From NCBI GenBank assembly GCA_013388755.1, contig JACAEQ010000012.1, forward strand, positions 22,562-86,561: DNA of 64,000 nucleotides. The letters are read 5' to 3'. The position numbers and the translations under genes are program-made. The notes under the pieces are model-generated. The model was given only the letters and a program-made list of their open reading frames with translations. It was not told the DNA's origin and did no database searches. Shown here one piece after another: positions 60,237-64,000 of this stretch. The DNA is from Chloroflexota bacterium. Lineage in GTDB: Bacteria; Chloroflexota; Chloroflexia; Chloroflexales; Roseiflexaceae. The stretch's first letter is position 1. The number at the start of each line of letters is the position of its first letter.

Positions 60237-61244
60237 GTGTCGCTCCAGCATTCAACCAGCATTCCGGTTCGTACGTTTGCCGATCGCGATGTGCCCGCGG
60301 GCGATGCCGCTGCGTTACTCGCCAGTCTACGCCACATGGTCGAACCGGGCGAGTATGCGCATCCTGTTCATACGGCCGATGCGCCGTCGGCGCTCTCCCT
60401 CGACGAGGCGTATCGGCAATGTGTCGCGATCACGCGCACGAATTCGCGGAGCTTCTTTCTCAGTTCACAATTCTTGCCAGCGCAAAAGCGGATGGCCGTG
60501 CGTGCGTTGTATGCGTTCTGCCGTACCAGCGACGATATTGTTGATCGAGCAATGGACGATCCGGCGCGTGCCCTGGCTCGCTGGGTTGCGCAAGTGCACA
60601 CACCTCGCCCGCCTGCCGACAACCCGGTGCTGCTGGCCTGGAACGATACAGTGCAACGCTACACGATCCCGGGCGTGCTGGTGGATGAGTTGCTCGCTGG
60701 CATCGCGATGGATCTGACGGTGCACCGTTATGAGACATTCGATGATCTCTGGCTCTACTGTTACCGTGTCGCCTCAGTGGTCGGTCTCCTGTCCATGCAC
60801 ATCATCGGTTATCACGAGGGCGCTTCGCCCTATGCGGTCAAGCTGGGCGTAGCGCTGCAACTCACCAACATCCTGCGGGATGTTGGCGAAGATGCGCGCC
60901 GTGGCCGGATCTATCTGCCGCAAGAAGATCTGAGGCGTTTCGGACTCACGGATGATGATATTCTCGCGGGCCGGCGCGATGAGCGATTCCGGGAGCTGAT
61001 GCGCTTCGAGATGCTACGCGCCGAGACGTTGTATGATGAGTCGTGGCCGGGCATTGCGCTGCTCGATGCGGATGGGCGCATGGCCATTGCAGCGGCAGCG
61101 GAGATTTATCGCGGCATCCTGCCACGCATCGTTGCAAATGACTACGATGTGTTCCAGAAACGCGCCTATGTCTCATTGCTCGGGAAGCTTAGAATCTTGT
61201 GGCGCACGCACCGCAAGCTCCGCCGCTTGCTTCAAGACGCCTGA
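60237..61244 (+). CDS. crtB: Phytoene synthase (squalene/phytoene synthase family)
   Basis: Head-to-head condensation of two geranylgeranyl diphosphates to phytoene, the first carotenoid step. 335 residues: the two Asp-rich sites are FCRTSDDIVD and QLTNILRDVGEDARRGRIYLP; YCYRVASVVGLLS is a family block. GTG 60237 is chosen for GAGAGGAG five bases upstream; the frame is open further up, but that is leader. It is likely controlled by the CarH-like regulator upstream, hence light- and B12-dependent. Squalene synthase activity cannot be fully excluded. Confidence 0.92.
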   Translation: MSLQHSTSIPVRTFADRDVPAGDAAALLASLRHMVEPGEYAHPVHTADAPSALSLDEAYRQCVAITRTNSRSFFLSSQFLPAQKRMAVRALYAFCRTSDDIVDRAMDDPARALARWVAQVHTPRPPADNPVLLAWNDTVQRYTIPGVLVDELLAGIAMDLTVHRYETFDDLWLYCYRVASVVGLLSMHIIGYHEGASPYAVKLGVALQLTNILRDVGEDARRGRIYLPQEDLRRFGLTDDDILAGRRDERFRELMRFEMLRAETLYDESWPGIALLDADGRMAIAAAAEIYRGILPRIVANDYDVFQKRAYVSLLGKLRILWRTHRKLRRLLQDA

Positions 61245-61283
61245 CCGACATTGCAATTCGTATCGCACGTGGCACATTACAGA

Positions 61284-61320
61284 GACGGTTGCGTGACACA
61301 GCCGCGCAACCGTCTTTTTT
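61284..61320 (+). terminator. Intrinsic terminator of crtB
   Basis: GACGGTTGCG ... CGCAACCGTC with a 10-bp perfect stem, then TTTTTT (61315-61320). The clearest Rho-independent terminator in the window. Confidence 0.92.
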
Positions 61321-61339
61321 CACAACTATCGCAACAGTT

Positions 61340-62272
61340 ATGACCACAACAAAGAAGATCATTGTTACGGGCGCGACAGGCATGATCGGTCGCGCGCTCT
61401 GCCGTCGGTTGATCGCACGCGGCGATACGGTCACAATCTTTTCGCGCAGGCCCGACTCAGCGCGCGTCGCTATCCCCGGCGCAGCACACTATGTCGCCTG
61501 GGACGCCACATCCGGCGGCGCGTGGGAGGCCACGCTCGATGACGCCGATGCGGTGGTGCACCTCGCAGGCGCGTCAATTGCCGGGCGGCGCTGGAATGCT
61601 GCGTACAAACGCGAGATCCTCGAGAGCCGCACCCGGAGTACCCGCACGCTAGTTACCGCAATGGCGCGCACAAGCCACCGCCCGCGCGCGTTCGTCTGCG
61701 CTTCCGGCATTGACTACTATGGCCCGCACGGTGATGAGCCGGTTGATGAGAATACGGCACCCGGTCATACGTTTCTGGCGCAGGTGTGCGTTGCCTGGGA
61801 GGGTGAGGCGCGACGCGCTGAAGAACTTGGCATTCGTACAACACTCATCCGGACCGGCATCGTGCTCGACCGCTACGAGGGAGCGCTGGCGCGATTGCTG
61901 CTTCCGTTCCAGCTCTTCGTCGGCGGCCCGATCTTGCCGGGGACGCAGTGGTGGTCCTGGATCCACCTCGATGACGAGACCGGTCTTCTGCTGCGGTTGA
62001 TTGATGATCAGGACGCACATGGCCCGTTCAATGCCGTTGCGCCTGAGCCGGAACGCAACCGGGAGTTCAGCGCGACGCTCGGGCGCGTGCTCGGGCGGCC
62101 GTCGTGGTTGCCGCTGCCGGGATTCGCGCTCCAGGTGCTACTCGGCGAAATGGCGCCAGCACTTCTGATCGAACGCCAGCGCGTGCTGCCGTCCCGAACG
62201 CTTGCGCTTGGCTATCGCTTCGCCTACCCGACGCTCGAACCGGCGCTGCGAGCTGTGCTGGCAACGCCCTGA
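61340..62272 (+). CDS. TIGR01777-family NAD-dependent epimerase/SDR protein (YfcH-like)
   Basis: 310 residues. Rossmann start IIVTGATGMIGRALCRRLIARGD, then FVCASGIDYYGPHGDEPVDE with the YfcH-type YYG block, and the C-terminal DUF1731 domain (LGRVLGRPSWLPLPGFALQVLLGEMA...). Reaction unknown; homologues include plant SulA and E. coli YfcH. ATG 61340 lies only 20 bases after the T run of the crtB terminator and has no visible ribosome site, so either read-through or a leaderless message starting in that gap must supply it. Confidence 0.88.
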   Translation: MTTTKKIIVTGATGMIGRALCRRLIARGDTVTIFSRRPDSARVAIPGAAHYVAWDATSGGAWEATLDDADAVVHLAGASIAGRRWNAAYKREILESRTRSTRTLVTAMARTSHRPRAFVCASGIDYYGPHGDEPVDENTAPGHTFLAQVCVAWEGEARRAEELGIRTTLIRTGIVLDRYEGALARLLLPFQLFVGGPILPGTQWWSWIHLDDETGLLLRLIDDQDAHGPFNAVAPEPERNREFSATLGRVLGRPSWLPLPGFALQVLLGEMAPALLIERQRVLPSRTLALGYRFAYPTLEPALRAVLATP

Positions 62273-62314
62273 CACTACGTTCATCGTGGTCTAACCTTTG
62301 AATCGCACGGCGCA

Positions 62315-62323
62315 TGCTATGAT
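62315..62323 (+). promoter_or_regulatory. Extended -10 promoter of the HtrA gene
   Basis: TGC-TATGAT, 69 bases before the ATG at 62392. Confidence 0.5.
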
Positions 62324-62391
62324 CGTCTGTGAGGCATCCATCTGTTGCCAGCCAGCGCTTCATGCGCATATCAGGTCATCGAGGGCATAGT

Positions 62392-63648
62392 ATGCGCCAT
62401 CTACCGTTCGTTGCCGCTGCGCTTGCAGCCATCCTGTTGTCAGCCTGCTCGATCCCATCCCTGCCGGCGTCCCGCTCGGTGACGGCGTCGGCAACGATTG
62501 CGCCTGCGCCGGGCCGCGCGCCAGACGCTAGCATGGCACCCACAATGCCCGCAGTGCCAACAGCGACGCCGCTCCCCCTGCCGACGGTAGCGCCAGTGGC
62601 CACGCTCGCGCCTGAACTCACGAATGCACTGGCCCAGGAGCAACAGGTGCTCATCGAGTTGTACCGGCGAGTGAATCCGTCGGTGGTGAGCATTGAAGTT
62701 GTCGCTGATCACCCGATCGTTGACGGGAATGCCCCCCTGAGCGTTTCGATCAGCCAGGGGTCCGGCTTCCTGTTCGACGACCAGGGGCACATTGTCACCA
62801 ACGACCATGTTGTTGAGGATGGTAAGCAGTATCAGGTGCGCTTTTCTGATGGCAGCATGTTCACTGCGCGCCTGGTCGGCGGCGATCCGGGAAGCGATCT
62901 CGCCGTGCTCAAGGTCGATGAATTGCCGGCGGAGACTGCGCCGCTGCCACTCGCCGACTCGCGCACTGTGGAAGTCGGTCAGACGGCGATCGCGATCGGT
63001 AATCCCTTCGGATTGCGCAACACTCTGACCGTCGGTGTGGTTAGTGGCGTCGGTCGCAGCTTGAGCGGCCCTGCCAGTGAGCGTGGCGGTCGTTTCCGCA
63101 TCCCGAATGTCATCCAGACGGATGCGGCCATCAACCCGGGAAATTCGGGCGGGCCGCTGCTGAACATCTATGGCGAAGTGATCGGCGTGAATACCGCCAT
63201 CCGTAGCGACTCGGGCATCTTTGAAGGGGTCGGATATGCCATCCCGGCCAATGCCGTGGCTCGCGTCATACCGGCGATTATCCGTGACGGGCGCTACGAT
63301 CATCCGTGGATGGGAATTGGCATGCGCGATGTCGATCCGCTGCTGGCACAACGGTTCGATCTGCCGGTGCAGCAGGGGGTGCTGATCACCGAAGTCGTGC
63401 CGGGCAGCCCGGCGGACCTGGCCGGATTACGCAGCAGTGGTCGCGTTGCCGATGCCGCAGCGCAGGGGCGTCGCCTTGAGGGTGATATCATTGTGGCGAT
63501 TAACGGCCAGGCGGTCCGTGACGCCGATGAACTGGTGAGTTATCTCGAACTCGAGGCATCGGTCGGCGATACCGTCCAGATGACGGTGCAACGTGGCGAC
63601 CGTGAGGAGCAGATCACGATGACTCTCGAAGCCCGCCCGCAAGAATAG
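62392..63648 (+). CDS. Lipoprotein serine protease, HtrA/DegP family
   Basis: 418 residues. Lipobox LLSAC puts the acylated Cys at residue 19, so it is anchored outside the membrane. A Pro/Thr/Ala-rich linker (about 25-75) follows. Trypsin-like triad His139 (IVTNDHVV), Asp169 (GSDLAVLK) and Ser252 (NPGNSGGPL) is complete. One PDZ domain closes the chain (about 320-415: VLITEVVPGSPADLAGLRSSGRV...GDIIVAINGQAV). GAGGG is six bases before ATG 62392; this start also gives the lipobox its proper place. Envelope quality control is the usual role. Confidence 0.94.
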   Translation: MRHLPFVAAALAAILLSACSIPSLPASRSVTASATIAPAPGRAPDASMAPTMPAVPTATPLPLPTVAPVATLAPELTNALAQEQQVLIELYRRVNPSVVSIEVVADHPIVDGNAPLSVSISQGSGFLFDDQGHIVTNDHVVEDGKQYQVRFSDGSMFTARLVGGDPGSDLAVLKVDELPAETAPLPLADSRTVEVGQTAIAIGNPFGLRNTLTVGVVSGVGRSLSGPASERGGRFRIPNVIQTDAAINPGNSGGPLLNIYGEVIGVNTAIRSDSGIFEGVGYAIPANAVARVIPAIIRDGRYDHPWMGIGMRDVDPLLAQRFDLPVQQGVLITEVVPGSPADLAGLRSSGRVADAAAQGRRLEGDIIVAINGQAVRDADELVSYLELEASVGDTVQMTVQRGDREEQITMTLEARPQE

Positions 63649-63658
63649 TACCTGGTTA

Positions 63659-63794
63659 AGCGCCTATCCGAATAATGCCACGCCTCCTGTCAGTGCGCGG
63701 AGCGCGAGCGAGCGAAGCAATCTACCGGCGCGATAGGAGATTGCTTCGCTCGCGCTCGCAATGACAGTGACCATCTGGTTTTCGGATAGGCTCT
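63659..63794. repeat. R1 repeat, full copy
   Basis: 136 bp with ends AGCGCCTATCCG and CGGATAGGCTCT. The core GAAGCAATCTACC and GATTGCTTCGCTCGCGCTCGCA face each other. It lies ten bases after the HtrA stop codon. Confidence 0.85.
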
Positions 63795-63796
63795 AA

Positions 63797-63961
63797 TACT
63801 ACAGTTGTAGGTGCGCTCCCCGTCGGGCTGAAAGCCCTCGGCCAGGGGGTGCAAAGCCCACCTTCGTGGGCTCAACAGGCCACGGAGGTGGCCTTCGCAA
63901 GCGCTGGCCGAGGCGTTTACGCCGTCGGAATCGGATCATCTGCCGAAATACAACTGTAGTA
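63797..63961. mobile_element. R3 miniature inverted-repeat element
   Basis: 165 bp. Ends TACTACAGTTGTA (63797-63809) and TACAACTGTAGTA (63949-63961) are exact inverses. Inside are smaller palindromes (GCCCACCTTCGTGGGC, GGCCACGGAGGTGGCC) and CTGAAAGCCCTCGGCC. No gene. Confidence 0.8.
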
Positions 63962-63968
63962 CTAAGGG

Positions 63969-64000
63969 CAATACCTTTCACATACGCCCGTCATCCCCAC
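63969..64000 (+). mobile_element. R2 element, left end, cut by the window edge
   Basis: CAATACCTTTCACATACGCC then CGTCATCCCCAC matches the R2 terminus of the copy at 53101-53236. The remainder would lie outside the window. Confidence 0.65.

Overview
The window is 64 kb of a GC-rich bacterial chromosome with about 66 protein genes and no phage or large transposon. Several features point to the Chloroflexota, most likely the Chloroflexia (Roseiflexus/Chloroflexus relatives): an archaeal/eukaryote-type ProRS, a secreted protein with an LYLP-type C-terminal tail, a CarH-like regulator beside a phytoene synthase, CpXC and PLL-like lectin proteins, and many short dispersed inverted-repeat elements. 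This is inference from gene content. No bacteriochlorophyll or reaction-centre gene lies in the window, so phototrophy cannot be claimed.

Layout. 1-9.6 kb: housekeeping genes (rpe, proS, pcp, dsbB, an M42 peptidase, tRNA-Leu(CAA) and tRNA-Pro(CGG), ssb with an uncharacterised tandem-domain protein upstream). 9.7-12.9 kb: a SAM-I riboswitch with its own terminator in front of metY-metX. 13-16 kb: an ECF sigma factor with an RskA-type anti-sigma factor, then a secreted beta-propeller protein. 16-26.5 kb, minus strand: a ten-gene tetrapyrrole operon, hemY-regulator-hemA-hemQ-hemE-hemH-hemC-hemD-hemB-hemL. It covers every step from glutamyl-tRNA to heme by the coproporphyrin-dependent route and contains its own DNA-binding regulator. 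26.6-36.6 kb: tyrS, a secreted protein, a YbaK/ProX deacylase, dodecin, a sensor kinase, a CpXC protein with an iron alcohol dehydrogenase, and an acyl-CoA ligase. 36.8-45.6 kb: ion homeostasis, with a stand-alone RAM domain, ktrA-ktrB (K+ uptake) and a full mrpABCDEFG Na+/H+ antiporter operon. 45.8-52.9 kb: a TetR-controlled ABC exporter (permease, HlyD adaptor, two separate ATPases) with a universal stress protein in the middle. 53.4-56.8 kb: an ApbC/Mrp ATPase, moaA, an A-type Fe-S carrier and DUF309. 57-63.6 kb: a methyltransferase with a cytosolic Asp-box propeller, a CarH-like B12 photoreceptor-type regulator, crtB, a TIGR01777 epimerase and a lipoprotein HtrA protease.

Control signals. 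Many genes have a recognisable extended -10 (TGn-TATAAT type) and several have a good -35 at 17 bp. Strong hairpins separate transcription units. Small non-coding repeats fill most larger gaps: family R1 (about 136-160 bp, ends CCTATCCG, usually just after a stop codon), family R2 (136 bp, ends CAATAC, one copy flanked by a perfect 10-bp duplication), family R3 (ends TACTACAGTTGTA) and family C (about 170 bp, one copy nested in an R1 element and one between a TetR-type operator and its gene).

Most notable items: the heme operon with an embedded MerR-HTH/helical-sensor regulator and a tandem repeat at its promoter; the R1/R2/C repeat mosaic, including a target-site duplication; the CarH-crtB pair with palindromes at the crtB promoter and leader; the uncharacterised protein before ssb with two KQ...T..QAS modules; and two small membrane proteins, one of 53 and one of 56 residues.
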